The position numbers and the translations under genes are program-made. Below are positions 25,871-34,751 of a DNA stretch of 64,000 nucleotides, piece by piece. Numbering within the stretch: the stretch's first letter is position 1; each line of letters starts with the position of its first letter. The stretch comes from Arthrobacter gallicola. GTDB taxonomy: Bacteria; Actinomycetota; Actinomycetes; Actinomycetales; Micrococcaceae. Under the pieces are notes generated by a model, which was not told where the DNA came from, did no database searches, and saw only the letters and a list, made by a program, of their open reading frames with translations. The stretch is from contig NZ_JACSQD010000006.1 of NCBI RefSeq assembly GCF_014836775.1, positions 248,001 to 312,000 on the forward strand. The letters run 5' to 3'.

Positions 25871-26473
25871 ATGACCGACACCGCAGCACCACGGCGGCGG
25901 CTCGCCAAACCGGAGCGCCGGATTCAGCTGCTGGAGGTGGCCCGCCAGCTCATCCGCGACGCCGGAACTGACGGCTTCACCCTGGGCCGGCTGGCCGAAA
26001 GGGCCGGAGTGACCAAGCCGCTGGTGTATGACCATTTCGGCGACCGGGCAGGAGTCTTCGCCGAGCTATACCGCGAATTCGAAGCCCGGCAACGGAACAC
26101 GCTGGCCGCCGCCCTCGCAGATGCGGAACCAAAACTCCCTGTGGTGGCGGGGCTGGTCGCGGGTGCGTATATCGACTGCTGCCTGGCCGAAGGCCGGGAG
26201 CTGGCCGACGTCGTCGCCGCCCTTGCGGGTTTCTCCACCCTTGCCGGCGTGCGGCAGGAGGCCGAGGATGCCTACCTGGCCATGTGCCGTACGGCCCTGG
26301 AACCGCTCGCCGGCCCCATCGACCTCGCGGGACTGCAGTCCATCATCGGTGCCGGCGACGCGCTGGCCCGGTCGGCCCTCGCCGGCAGGATCAGCGCCGA
26401 GAAGGCCAGCGGCACGCTCACCACGGTCGTTCTCGCCGTCGTCGGCAGCAACGGCTCCACCCAGGAGGACTGA
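25871..26473 (+). CDS. TetR-family transcriptional regulator
   Basis: A 200-residue TetR regulator with the N-terminal helix-turn-helix 'FTLGRLAERAGVTKPLVYDH'. The ATG at 25871 (MTDTAAPRRR) has GGGAGCC upstream and is preferred to 25859. A perfect 27-bp dyad lies just upstream. The next gene, a flavodoxin-fold quinone reductase, starts 1 nt after the stop, so the regulator probably controls this two-gene operon in response to a quinone or electrophile (inferred). Confidence 0.9.
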   Translation: MTDTAAPRRRLAKPERRIQLLEVARQLIRDAGTDGFTLGRLAERAGVTKPLVYDHFGDRAGVFAELYREFEARQRNTLAAALADAEPKLPVVAGLVAGAYIDCCLAEGRELADVVAALAGFSTLAGVRQEAEDAYLAMCRTALEPLAGPIDLAGLQSIIGAGDALARSALAGRISAEKASGTLTTVVLAVVGSNGSTQED

Positions 26474-26474
26474 T

Positions 26475-27269
26475 ATGCCAATTTCCCATCCCCCGACGCC
26501 CGGCAGCGCCCTCTGGGTGACCGCCCATCCCCGCGCTGAGTCCCTCAATGGGCGGCTTTTCCGCGAGGGAGTCGAAGCGCTCTCCACCCGCTACGAGGTG
26601 GCAACTTCCGACCTGTATGCCCAGGAGTTCAATCCCGTCCTGGCTGACGGCGACCTCGGTGAGCTGGCCGGCGTGCCAGGTAACCTTGCGCAGCAGGCCG
26701 GGGAATCCTATGCCGTCGGCCAGCTGCCGGCTGAGGTGCAGGCCGAGCAGGCCAAACTCGCGGCGGCCGAGCTGCTGATCCTGCAGTTCCCGCTCTGGTG
26801 GTACGGTCCCCCGTCGATCCTGAAGGGCTGGTTCGACCGCGTACTCACCGACAGGTTCGCCTACGGCGACCTCGACCCGGAGCTCGGTGTCCCGCGGCGG
26901 TACGGCGACGGCGGGCTGGTCGGGCGCCGGGCGCTCGTCGTCGTGACTGCCGGGGAAGATGAGGGCTCGATCGGCCCGCGCGGCATCAGTGGGGATCTGG
27001 AGTCGCTGCTCTTCCCGATCACCCACGGGGTGCTTTGGTACACGGGCATCGAGACACTGGATCTGCACGTGGTGTACGACGCCGATGCACTGGACACCGG
27101 CCGCCTTGACCAGGAGGTTAAGCGGCTAAGGGCACGGCTTGACGCCCTGGATGCGGAGACTCCGCGCCGTTTCCGGACCCTGCGCGACGGCGACTACCGC
27201 GGCACCCGCGCCTTGCGCGCAGACATCCTGCCCGGCCGGACCGACCTGGGGATTCACGTGGCGGACTAG
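26475..27269 (+). CDS. NAD(P)H dehydrogenase (quinone), flavodoxin-fold
   Basis: A 264-residue protein of the NQO1/MdaB family. It has 'VTAHPRAESLNGRLF' at the N-terminus (FMN/FAD phosphate region), 'LILQFPLWWYGPPSILKGWF' (the isoalloxazine-binding region) and a C-terminal helix. AGGAGG at 26463–26468, within the end of the tetR gene, precedes the ATG. It should reduce quinones by two electrons and so protect against redox cyclers. It is co-transcribed with the TetR gene. Confidence 0.9.
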   Translation: MPISHPPTPGSALWVTAHPRAESLNGRLFREGVEALSTRYEVATSDLYAQEFNPVLADGDLGELAGVPGNLAQQAGESYAVGQLPAEVQAEQAKLAAAELLILQFPLWWYGPPSILKGWFDRVLTDRFAYGDLDPELGVPRRYGDGGLVGRRALVVVTAGEDEGSIGPRGISGDLESLLFPITHGVLWYTGIETLDLHVVYDADALDTGRLDQEVKRLRARLDALDAETPRRFRTLRDGDYRGTRALRADILPGRTDLGIHVAD

Positions 27270-27328
27270 GCGGTTTCAGTGCCGCGGGTGGTGAAAAGGC
27301 CTGAACCTGACGTGAGATGCTCTGTTCC

Positions 27329-27784
27329 ATGACCCCGCAAACACGCCTTCGACCCGCCGAAGTCAACGACCTGCCATTCATCCTCCGGCAGGAGCGCGAG
27401 TACATCGAGAGCATCGAGCCGGCTGCACTCCAGGGGTGGCTGGCTGCCCTCGACCGGAACCTCGCGCTCTGGATTGATTGTCTTCCCCACACGCTGTTCT
27501 GCGTGGACGCCGACGGACAGCGGCTGGGGTTTGCTATGTGGCTCCCCGACAGCGGCACCGCAACGCTGGTCTCGATCCAGGTCCTCCACAGCCACCGCCG
27601 CCAGGGACTCGGGCGGCTCCTCCTGGAGGCATTCGAGCAGAGGACCAGCCTCGGCGGATCCAGCGTGGCGAAACTCGGCGTTCACCAAAGCAACCCGGCC
27701 CGCCTCCTCTACCAGAGTGCGGGCTACAAAACCGCAGGCCAGGACGGCGACTTCCTGCTCTTCAGCAAGGTCCTCAACGAGTAA
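27329..27784 (+). CDS. GNAT-family N-acetyltransferase
   Basis: A 151-residue GNAT protein: 'TRLRPAEVNDLPFILRQERE' at the N-terminus and the acetyl-CoA loop 'HSHRRQGLGRLLLEAFE' (Q/RxxGxG) near residue 95. It ends with 'LGVHQSNPARLLYQSAGYKT', the usual motif B. The ATG at 27329 is chosen; an upstream ATG at 27317 adds four residues without a better ribosome site. The acceptor is unknown. Confidence 0.87.
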   Translation: MTPQTRLRPAEVNDLPFILRQEREYIESIEPAALQGWLAALDRNLALWIDCLPHTLFCVDADGQRLGFAMWLPDSGTATLVSIQVLHSHRRQGLGRLLLEAFEQRTSLGGSSVAKLGVHQSNPARLLYQSAGYKTAGQDGDFLLFSKVLNE

Positions 27785-27814
27785 GGCACCCGCCCATCAG
27801 CGCCCGCCGCCGGC

Positions 27815-28660
27815 TCAAACTGCTTCGGGGAGTGGAGACGCGGGCACAAACGGGTACAGCGCCTGCTCCCCGCCGTGCACAACGACGCACGCCGCTTCCG
27901 GCACTTCCTGCCACGCACCATAGAGATCTCCCAGCGGCTCGGAGACCACCAGCCGGGCGTCCTCCGAAAGTCCGCTGAGCAGTTCATGGTCCGGGTACTG
28001 GGCCTGAAGGGTCGCGACGTCGCTGCTGATGAAGAGCGATCGGGCGTTACCCACACTGGAGTAGCGGAAGGCCCAAGTGGTGTCGCCGTCGGTGGTTGCA
28101 ACCGTCATTTGCACGGGATGTTCGACACCGTGTCGCAGCCCGGTGTCCTCGATGTAGGCCACGGCCTCCGCGACCGCTGCGCGGGGGTCCTCCTCCAACC
28201 CGAAGGTCAGCGCGAGATAGAAGAACATCTCGGAGTCCGTTGAACCTTCGATGAGTGGATAGAGGCTGGGGTCGACCGCCAGGGCCAAATCCCTCTTCAC
28301 CTTGAGAAAGTCGCCGAGCACCCCGTTATGCATCCACAGCCACTGGCCGTAGCGGAACGGATGGCAGTTGGTCTGCTGGATGGCCGTGCCGGTGGTGGCG
28401 CGGATGTGCGCGAAGACCCGGCCCGCGGAGGCCTGGGCCGCGAGCTCCCGCAGGTTGCGGTCGTGCCAGGCGGGCTCGGTGCTGCGGAAGAGTCCGGGCG
28501 TTGGTCCAGCGCCGTACCAGCCGACGCCGAACCCGTCCCCGTTTGTGGTCTCGGCACCCAGTTTCGAGTGTTTGCTCTGCATCACGAGGGAATTGGTGGG
28601 GTTGTAGAGCAGGTCATCCAAGCGGACGGGGGAACCGGAATATGCTAGCCAACGACACAT
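27815..28660 (-). CDS. Class II glutamine amidotransferase (YafJ/EgtC-like)
   Basis: A 281-residue N-terminal-nucleophile amidohydrolase. The catalytic cysteine is residue 2 ('MCRWLAYSG') and is exposed only if translation starts at 28660; AAGGAG lies 8 nt upstream. Other glutamine-site segments are 'NGDGFGVGWYG', 'FAHIRATTG', 'QTNCHPF' and 'WMHNGVLGDF'. EgtC in ergothioneine synthesis has this fold, but no egtABDE genes are nearby, so the specific substrate is unknown. Confidence 0.87.
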   Translation of the reverse strand: MCRWLAYSGSPVRLDDLLYNPTNSLVMQSKHSKLGAETTNGDGFGVGWYGAGPTPGLFRSTEPAWHDRNLRELAAQASAGRVFAHIRATTGTAIQQTNCHPFRYGQWLWMHNGVLGDFLKVKRDLALAVDPSLYPLIEGSTDSEMFFYLALTFGLEEDPRAAVAEAVAYIEDTGLRHGVEHPVQMTVATTDGDTTWAFRYSSVGNARSLFISSDVATLQAQYPDHELLSGLSEDARLVVSEPLGDLYGAWQEVPEAACVVVHGGEQALYPFVPASPLPEAV

Positions 28661-28896
28661 TGTCGTCTCCTTCGGATCGGGCCGGAGTTCCAAGCCGGGG
28701 GTCCGAGGGGGTGGGCTTCACGATCATCACATCGCTCGGGCCGTAACGATAGTGGAGCACAGAACGAGCGGCAGCTCCATAGCACCGGGCTATTTGGAGG
28801 ACGCCGGCGCCTTGATACCGCTGCGGGCTTAGACCGTACTCAGGGCCACACAGGTGCAGTTCAGGAATGCTTCTCCGTCCAACCCTTGGGAGCGCG

Positions 28897-29199
28897 ATGT
28901 CCGGGCCAGCTTTAGCCAGATCAACCATGAGGTTTGGGACGCGGCTGGGTCTCGCCGCCGTCGTCCTGATCGCTTTGGGACCCTTCATTAACCGGAACTT
29001 CGGCATCGGGGACAGCAGCAATTTCCTGCTGCTTCCCGAGGTCTGGGAAACAGCACCGGCAGCCGTGCTGGTGTCGCTGGTCTACCTGCTCCTGCTGGTG
29101 CCGTGTGTGCTGCTTTCCGCCACGCTGATCACGGCGTCCCTGGTGATCCGTTCCGCCGACGTAAGCGAAGAGCCGGTGATGGCCAGGGAATCTGGCTGA
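28897..29199 (+). CDS. Small two-TM membrane protein
   Basis: A 100-residue protein with two hydrophobic segments ('GLAAVVLIALGPF' and 'VLVSLVYLLLLVPCVLLSAT') and a short acidic tail. The ATG at 28897 follows GGGAGCG and is preferred over 28867 and 28927. No family was recognised. The 200-nt region upstream, divergent from the amidotransferase gene, shows no gene. Confidence 0.6.
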   Translation: MSGPALARSTMRFGTRLGLAAVVLIALGPFINRNFGIGDSSNFLLLPEVWETAPAAVLVSLVYLLLLVPCVLLSATLITASLVIRSADVSEEPVMARESG

Positions 29200-29238
29200 G
29201 TCCTTCGCTGCTTGAGCCCGGCGAACTCCGGCTTCCGG

Positions 29239-29748
29239 TTACTCTTCCTGCTCCCGTCTCCGAGGGCCGAACGAGGTGTCTGCCAGCGGAGACCACGCAT
29301 ACCACCCCGTAGCTTCCCCTTGCCGCGCCGGGTCCTGGCCGCGATCCTCATCATTCAGTTTCGCGTGAAGTGCGGCGGCCAAGGCGTCGAACGCTGCGGC
29401 TGCCTTCGCGTTGCTGGCTGGGACGGGCGAGTGGAAGATCCCGGCCGGCGCGCCGTCTTCGTAGGAGGTGAACGCGACGTCGTACCTTTCGCCGAGCTCG
29501 TCCGCCACGAGCCCCGCCAGCCGGTTGCCCTCGGCCGTAAACCGGTGGGCAGCGTCCGCAGACATCCAGTCGAGATCGGGAGTCAGGGATTGGTAGTAGG
29601 ACTCTTCCCAGGACTGGAGAGCGTGGATGAGTTCCGGTGTCAGTCCCGTGCGCTCGTAGCCCACCGGTTCACCGAGCCACAGCACGCTCCCGGCGTAGTC
29701 CGGGAACATCCGGACGGTGATCCGACGGCTTTCTGGTGGGGTGGTCAT
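29239..29748 (-). CDS. Conserved hypothetical protein
   Basis: A 169-residue soluble protein beginning 'MTTPPESRRITVRMFPDYAG' and containing 'LTPELIHALQSWEESYYQSL'. A helical middle part has 'FTAEGNRLAGLVADELGERY', and the tail is charged. The ATG at 29748 is chosen because the upstream extension to 30018 overlaps the flavoprotein gene out of frame. It ends close to, and lies downstream of, the TetX-like gene on the same strand. No known domain was recognised. Confidence 0.65.
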   Translation of the reverse strand: MTTPPESRRITVRMFPDYAGSVLWLGEPVGYERTGLTPELIHALQSWEESYYQSLTPDLDWMSADAAHRFTAEGNRLAGLVADELGERYDVAFTSYEDGAPAGIFHSPVPASNAKAAAAFDALAAALHAKLNDEDRGQDPARQGEATGWYAWSPLADTSFGPRRREQEE

Positions 29749-29800
29749 GCCAGCAGCGTACCGCCGTGCCGGGTCCGCAGGCGGGTACCGATGCGAAAGC

Positions 29801-30967
29801 CTAATGAACTTCGGGAACAGCGGTGTGGGACCCCACGGATTGGAAGAATTCCACGAGCGGTTGTGGTGATCCCTTCCGGAAGAGCATGTCCAGGCTTTGG
29901 GCTGACTCGCTGGCCGCTTCCTCGGAACGTGGGAACAGCTCGGCCTCGTACGCGGCGAGGGCCGCCTCAGTGTCCCCCGGGTGGGCGGCGATAGCCAAGG
30001 CGAGCTCAGCTGCGTCAAACATGGCCAGGTTTGCGCCTTCTCCGGCGAATGGAGACATGAGGTGGGCGGCGTCGCCCAGGAGCGTTACCCCTGGCCTGCG
30101 TTCCCAACGGATACCTACGGGCAGCGCGTGGATCCGGCGGGGCGTTAGCCCCGAGTCAGCCTTGGCGATGAGCCCGCGCAGGCCATCATCCCAGCCTTCG
30201 ATCAGGCCGAGTGCCGCGCGTTTGGCCGCGGCGTCGTCGGAGAAATCAACGGAATCGATCCAGTCCTCCGGACAGCGCAGGCCCAGGTAGGTGTGCAGGG
30301 TTCCATCCGTTTCCAGATGGCCGAGAACCCCGGTGGTGTCTTTGAACGCAAAGAGCATGCCCGAGCCCACTGCGGCCGCTTCGAGGGGATGTTTCTCGGC
30401 GCCGCCGCGGAGATCGGCTTCAATAAACGAGACGCCGGCATACTCGGGACGTGCGTCGGTAAGCAGCGGGCGGACCTTGGACCAGGCGCCGTCGGCACCG
30501 ATCAGAAGGTCGGTCGTGATGGTTTTGCCGTTCGTGAACCGGACCTCGTGCGTGCCGGGCCGGCCGGAGACCGGATGTACGCCGGCCACCCTGTGCCCCC
30601 AGCGGATGGTGTCGCCGGGGAGGGAGTTTATGAGGAGGTTGCGCAGGTCCCCGCGGTCCACCTCGGGCCGGCGGAGGGCGCCGTCGTCGGTCTCGTCTAT
30701 ATAGACCCTGCCGGTGTGGTCAAGGACGCGCATCGCTTCCCCGCGCTGGTGAATGATGCCATTGAAGGGCTCCATGAGTCCTGCGGCGTGGACCGCCCAC
30801 TGACCGTTGTAGTCGTGGATGTCGAGCATGCCACCCTGGGTGCGCGCGTCACGGTGCGGCTCACCCTCAAAGATGACGGATTCGATGCCCCGGGTGTGGA
30901 GGACGCGGGCGGCGGTGAGACCGCCGAGGCCGCCCCCGATGATAGCGATGGGATGGTGTGTTGTCAT
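29801..30967 (-). CDS. FAD-dependent monooxygenase, TetX-like
   Basis: A 388-residue class A flavoprotein monooxygenase. The FAD loop is 'IIGGGLGGLTAARVL' (GxGxxG), followed by 'RTQGGMLDIHDYNGQWAVHA', 'RPEVDRGDLRNLLINSLPGD' and 'LLGDAAHLMSPFAGEGANLA'. Segment for segment this follows tetracycline-modifying TetX (GG-LD-H, NPE-NR-DLR, GDAAHLMPPFAG). The ATG at 30967 has AAGGAG upstream. A TetR-family gene with a TetR_C-type ligand domain lies just upstream. A substrate cannot be assigned; these enzymes include tetracycline destructases and many others. Confidence 0.88.
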   Translation of the reverse strand: MTTHHPIAIIGGGLGGLTAARVLHTRGIESVIFEGEPHRDARTQGGMLDIHDYNGQWAVHAAGLMEPFNGIIHQRGEAMRVLDHTGRVYIDETDDGALRRPEVDRGDLRNLLINSLPGDTIRWGHRVAGVHPVSGRPGTHEVRFTNGKTITTDLLIGADGAWSKVRPLLTDARPEYAGVSFIEADLRGGAEKHPLEAAAVGSGMLFAFKDTTGVLGHLETDGTLHTYLGLRCPEDWIDSVDFSDDAAAKRAALGLIEGWDDGLRGLIAKADSGLTPRRIHALPVGIRWERRPGVTLLGDAAHLMSPFAGEGANLAMFDAAELALAIAAHPGDTEAALAAYEAELFPRSEEAASESAQSLDMLFRKGSPQPLVEFFQSVGSHTAVPEVH

Positions 30968-31004
30968 AAGCGCTGCTCCTTGCGGTGAATGCTCGATGGG
31001 CGGG

Positions 31005-31688
31005 TCAGGCACCCGTGCCGGGGACTGGCGTGGCGGCGATACCGGCTGCGAGCGCTCGAAGTGCCCATCGGAAACGCTGGTCGGGGGTGCCGCTAAGCAC
31101 GGCGTCCATATGGGCGGCCAGCCGAGGAGTCTTGGAGGCGCCGCGGACGGCTGCGGCAAATTTCTCCGCATCCGCGTACTCACTCGCGGCAGCATTCGAC
31201 GGCGCAGCGGGGCTGTGTTCGGCAGCGGTGGCGGTCACGTACTGCAGAAGCAGGTCAACACCCCAGGCCGCACGCTCCGGTTCGATGCCGCCGTCGAGGA
31301 GCAGGCCAAGAACGCGGTCGAACAGTGCCAGCGAGTGCGGGCCGACGGGACGCAGCACGAGGGCGGAGCGGGCCAGACCGGGATAGGTGAAGAGAATATC
31401 TGCGTAACTGCCTAAGAGCGCGTCCAGCCGGGTCATCCAGTCGCCCTCTTCCGCTGCGGGCACTGAGCCGGTCAACTCCTCCAGGACCGCCGCGTGCAGC
31501 TCGGCCGTGTTGGCCACGTAGACGTAGAGCGAGGCAGGGCCGGTGTCCAGCGCCTGCGCCACCCGGCGCATCGTCGCCTTTTCCAGCCCCTCGGTGCGCA
31601 TGATCTCGATCGTGGTGTCGATGATCCACTGGCGGGACAGCGCCGGTTTCGCTGGCCGCTCGCGGCGGCTTACTGCTGGTTTCTTCAT
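31005..31688 (-). CDS. TetR-family regulator with tetracycline-repressor-type C-terminal domain
   Basis: A 227-residue TetR protein. The helix-turn-helix includes 'ATMRRVAQALDTGPASLYVY', and the larger C-terminal domain starts near residue 95 with 'LLGSYADILFTYPGLARSAL', as in TetR_C regulators. The gene sits 37 nt upstream of the TetX-like monooxygenase on the same strand, with two tandem operator-like sites before its start. It probably represses both genes until a ligand, perhaps the monooxygenase substrate, binds. Confidence 0.9.
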   Translation of the reverse strand: MKKPAVSRRERPAKPALSRQWIIDTTIEIMRTEGLEKATMRRVAQALDTGPASLYVYVANTAELHAAVLEELTGSVPAAEEGDWMTRLDALLGSYADILFTYPGLARSALVLRPVGPHSLALFDRVLGLLLDGGIEPERAAWGVDLLLQYVTATAAEHSPAAPSNAAASEYADAEKFAAAVRGASKTPRLAAHMDAVLSGTPDQRFRWALRALAAGIAATPVPGTGA

Positions 31689-31701
31689 ACGGCGAGCGTA
31701 G

Positions 31702-31730
31702 CGAACATGTTCGTTACAAACAAGTTCGTT
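31702..31730. promoter_or_regulatory. Tandem TetR operators before the TetR/TetX-like pair
   Basis: A perfect palindrome CGAACATGTTCG (31702–31713) lies 14 nt before the TetR start. A second copy of the 14-nt element, matching at 12 positions (31717–31730, CAAACAAGTTCGTT), is exactly 15 nt further on. Both lie where the promoter must be. Confidence 0.75.
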
Positions 31731-31873
31731 GAAGGATGCCCAATCGGCTCTTGCCGCCCGACGACCCGGACTGCAGGATCCCGGGCTGCAGGAGGCCGAC
31801 TGGCCAGAAGACGACTTTGGTACCTAGAGTGGGGATCGTAAGGTTACTGATAGTCGAGGCAGAGGAGGGCATC

Positions 31874-32086
31874 GTGGCCGACGCGAATGCGAAGGATCCG
31901 AAGGCTGAACCGGAGAATGCGATCGAGAACGCCGCTGACAACTTCATGCAGAATCTGGGAGAAGACGTTCCGGATGGCAGCGGCAACCAGGACCAGTCCG
32001 ACCCGCGCACCAGAGTCCATTCCAATCTGGCTGAGGGTCTGAACGCCGACAACGAGAATTTCAAGGCGAAGCACAAGGACCAGTAG
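31874..32086 (+). CDS. Small acidic hypothetical protein
   Basis: A 70-residue, very polar, Asn/Asp/Glu-rich protein without hydrophobic segments ('ENAIENAADNFMQNLGEDVP'). The GTG start at 31874 lies about 7 nt after AGGAGG, a much better site than the longer in-frame start at 31736. It is probably disordered; no family was recognised. It may be a small stress or regulatory protein. Confidence 0.6.
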   Translation: MADANAKDPKAEPENAIENAADNFMQNLGEDVPDGSGNQDQSDPRTRVHSNLAEGLNADNENFKAKHKDQ

Positions 32087-32132
32087 CTAGGTTCAGCGCG
32101 GCGCGCACGCTGAACACGTGACTGATTGAGGT

Positions 32133-32187
32133 GAGGACCTCCGGGCGAGGTGGTGCCAATCCGGAGCCCGTCATACCGGAGGTCCTC
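32133..32187 (+). repeat. 12-bp inverted repeat upstream of the lipoprotein gene
   Basis: GAGGACCTCCGG (32133–32144) and CCGGAGGTCCTC (32176–32187) are exact reverse complements 31 nt apart, in the gap between the small acidic protein and the lipoprotein gene. It may terminate the first transcript or fold in the leader of the second. No T-tract follows. Confidence 0.5.
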
Positions 32188-32230
32188 CGTGGATATAAGC
32201 ACCGGCCAAAGGCTAAAAATGGGGGGGATC

Positions 32231-32800
32231 ATGCGAGCGGACAAGTATAGATACACAGTCACCGGGACCATTGCGATTGCCCTGGTACTCACCACAGCCG
32301 GCTGCACGGCCAGCGGCTCGCCAGCAGAAGCGACGCCGTCGGGCAGCAGCACGTCCGTCACGCCGACGCCGTCGGTGCCAACCGCCGCTTCCTCATCCCC
32401 GGCGCCCACGACGGAAGCTCCTTCCCCCTCTACGCCGGTTCCGGCACCGGAGGTTCAGGAGACACCGACTAAGCAGGCGATCGCACCGCAGCCATTGGGC
32501 CCACAGGCAAGCGCAGAGGACCTCGCGAAAGCGAGAGAAGCCCTCCTGGACTATGGCTATTCGCCCGAAGAAGCAGCGGCATGGCCCACGCTGGACGTCG
32601 TCGTTCCCGATGACGCAATCGACATCATCGCGTCCATGTGGGGGCGGGGGCCAAACCTGACCTATGAGGCAGCCCTCGACCCGGACAGATTGGTCTACAT
32701 AGTCACCGTAATCGTGCGTTCACCCTACGACGACGGCGAACCACCCGTCACTGCCGTCTGGGAAGTCCGATCCGATGGGAACTACACCTGGATCGCATAG
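32231..32800 (+). CDS. Lipoprotein with Ser/Thr/Pro-rich spacer
   Basis: A 189-residue predicted lipoprotein. The signal peptide ends in lipobox TTAGC, followed by about 60 residues rich in Ser, Thr, Pro and Ala (a wall-spanning spacer). A C-terminal domain of about 95 residues begins 'DLAKAREALLDYGYSPEEAA' and ends 'VWEVRSDGNYTWIA'. The ATG at 32231 follows GGGGGG at a usual spacing. Function is unknown; the C-terminal domain looks like a small sensory or binding unit exposed on the outside. Confidence 0.72.
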   Translation: MRADKYRYTVTGTIAIALVLTTAGCTASGSPAEATPSGSSTSVTPTPSVPTAASSSPAPTTEAPSPSTPVPAPEVQETPTKQAIAPQPLGPQASAEDLAKAREALLDYGYSPEEAAAWPTLDVVVPDDAIDIIASMWGRGPNLTYEAALDPDRLVYIVTVIVRSPYDDGEPPVTAVWEVRSDGNYTWIA

Positions 32801-32836
32801 AAGAATGCTCGATCCCTCGACCACGTGCGGGGGACT

Positions 32837-33187
32837 TTAAAGGTTCCCACCGTCTCGGCCGCACCGATGATTTTCATCATTTTCTATCTCGGAGATGGTG
32901 TAAGCAGGGCCGCTGGAATGCTCAATCGGTGAGCTTCCGGGGGTGAAACCGAACATTCGTGATTGAACGGATGCAGAACCAGCCAATGGACCTGCAATTG
33001 TCGAACGCCAGGATCCAGCGCGGGTCAGCAGGCGAATCAGAATCAGGACGGCGAGCGCCCAGATGACCGCGTTGCTCCACGGGCCGAGGTTCGCCGCCGT
33101 CAACCCGTCCACGATCATCAGCACCAGGAGCGCCACCAGGAGAAATACCGTGGTCGCTGTCAGGAGACGCGAGAGCCGTGCTGCCAT
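32837..33187 (-). CDS. Small two-TM membrane protein
   Basis: A 116-residue protein with two hydrophobic segments in its first half ('ATTVFLLVALLVLMIVDGLT' and 'NAVIWALAVLILIRLL') and a polar C-terminal half. It is convergent with the lipoprotein gene and divergent from the APC permease gene. No family recognised. Confidence 0.55.
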   Translation of the reverse strand: MAARLSRLLTATTVFLLVALLVLMIVDGLTAANLGPWSNAVIWALAVLILIRLLTRAGSWRSTIAGPLAGSASVQSRMFGFTPGSSPIEHSSGPAYTISEIENDENHRCGRDGGNL

Positions 33188-33356
33188 CCGCTCACCTTAG
33201 CCAGTAGGCGCTGCTGCGGCCAGGGCCGGCACCCGGCGGCCCGATCGCCGGCGTAGCGGTTTCGGGCAGGCGCCTCGCCCAGGTGAATAACAGTTCAGGC
33301 TCCGGAAGCTGGGACGCTCTCTTGCGCTGGAATGGGAAACGAATTCCAATAGGCCA

Positions 33357-34694
33357 ATGACAAAGGATCCCGGCACGGCATCGAAACCCCAAACGGGGTT
33401 GAAGCGGGCAATTGGTACGCCGCTGCTGTTCGCATTTATCGTGGGCGACACCCTCGGCGCCGGCATCTACACCCTGGTGGGCACCATGGCCGCCGATGTC
33501 GGCGGCGCCATCTGGCTGCCCCTGCTGATCGCACTGGTCGCCGCGATGCTCACCGCCGCGACCTACGCGGAGCTGATCACCAAGTATCCGCATGCCGGAG
33601 GTGCAGCGCGTTACGTGGACCGGGCCTTCGGCATCCCCTACCTGTCCTTCCTCGTTGGATTCCTGATGATGGCCTCGGGCATCACCACGGCCGCCGCCCT
33701 CGCGAACGCCTTTGCGGGCGATTACCTGAACGCACTCATCGATGTGCCCTCCGCTCCCGCAGCGGTCGCGTTCATCATCGCGCTGACACTCATCAACCTG
33801 CGCGGTGTCCGGGAGTCCCTCACCGCCAACCTCGTCGCGTCCATCATTGAGGTCACCGGTCTCGCCATCGTCATCTTCGTCGGCGCCATCGTGCTCACTT
33901 CCGGCAACGGGGAGCCCTCCCGGCTCCTCGAGTTCGCGCCGGACATACCACCCCTAGAAGGGGCCTTCGCCGCCTCCATCGTCGCCTTCTTCTCGTTCCT
34001 CGGCTTCGAGGCAGCGGCCAACATGGCCGAGGAAGTACGGAAACCCTCCAAGTCCTACCCCCGCGCCCTGTTCGGCGCCATTGGTACCGCAGGGCTGGTT
34101 TATCTCCTCATCGCGCTCAGCGCGGTCATCGTCCTGCCCCCGGCTGAGCTGGCCGATTCGACCGGACCCCTGCTCGACGTCGTTGCCGCGAGCGGTGTCG
34201 GCGTCCCACCCTGGCTGTTCAGTCTCATCGCGCTGATCGCCATCGCCAACGGTGCGCTGCTGTTTATGGTGATGGCCAGCCGTGTCGGCTACGGACTGGC
34301 AGAAGCGGAACTGCTTCCCCGGGCCTTCAGCCGCGTCCTGCCGGGCCGCCGCACGCCCTGGGTTTCCATCGTGGTCATTGCCGCCTTGACGATCATCCTC
34401 ACCCTGACCGGGAATGTCGCCTCGCTGGCCGAAACCACCGTGCTGCTCCTGCTCCTGGTCTTCCTGTCCGCCAACGTCAGCGTGCTCGTCCTCAAGAAGG
34501 ACAAAGTCGACCACGACCACTTCTCCGCGCCCCGGTTCGTGCCGGTCCTCGCGATCATTGCGAGCATCGTGCTCCTGGCACAGCAAACCGGGCCCATCTG
34601 GCTCGGCTCCGCCGCCTATGTAGCGGTCGGATCCCTGTTGTTCCTTGCCGCCCGGGCCCGGCGCAAGCGCGAGGACCGGGTGAGTGCGGACTGA
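33357..34694 (+). CDS. APC-family amino-acid permease
   Basis: A 445-residue transporter with about twelve membrane segments. The first helix carries the unwound substrate site 'FIVGDTLGAGIYTLVG', followed by 'YAELITKYPHAGGAARYVDR', 'FFSFLGFEAAANMAEEVRKP' and 'SRVGYGLAEAELLPRAFSRV', all typical of APC superfamily amino-acid transporters. It probably imports or exchanges an amino acid or polyamine. The ATG at 33357 is the natural start. It stands alone; a hemerythrin gene runs toward it. Confidence 0.9.
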   Translation: MTKDPGTASKPQTGLKRAIGTPLLFAFIVGDTLGAGIYTLVGTMAADVGGAIWLPLLIALVAAMLTAATYAELITKYPHAGGAARYVDRAFGIPYLSFLVGFLMMASGITTAAALANAFAGDYLNALIDVPSAPAAVAFIIALTLINLRGVRESLTANLVASIIEVTGLAIVIFVGAIVLTSGNGEPSRLLEFAPDIPPLEGAFAASIVAFFSFLGFEAAANMAEEVRKPSKSYPRALFGAIGTAGLVYLLIALSAVIVLPPAELADSTGPLLDVVAASGVGVPPWLFSLIALIAIANGALLFMVMASRVGYGLAEAELLPRAFSRVLPGRRTPWVSIVVIAALTIILTLTGNVASLAETTVLLLLLVFLSANVSVLVLKKDKVDHDHFSAPRFVPVLAIIASIVLLAQQTGPIWLGSAAYVAVGSLLFLAARARRKREDRVSAD

Positions 34695-34751
34695 TCGGTG
34701 GCGGGGAGTCCACGGGCGGACGACGGCGCAGAGGGGTTTCCGACAACCTGA

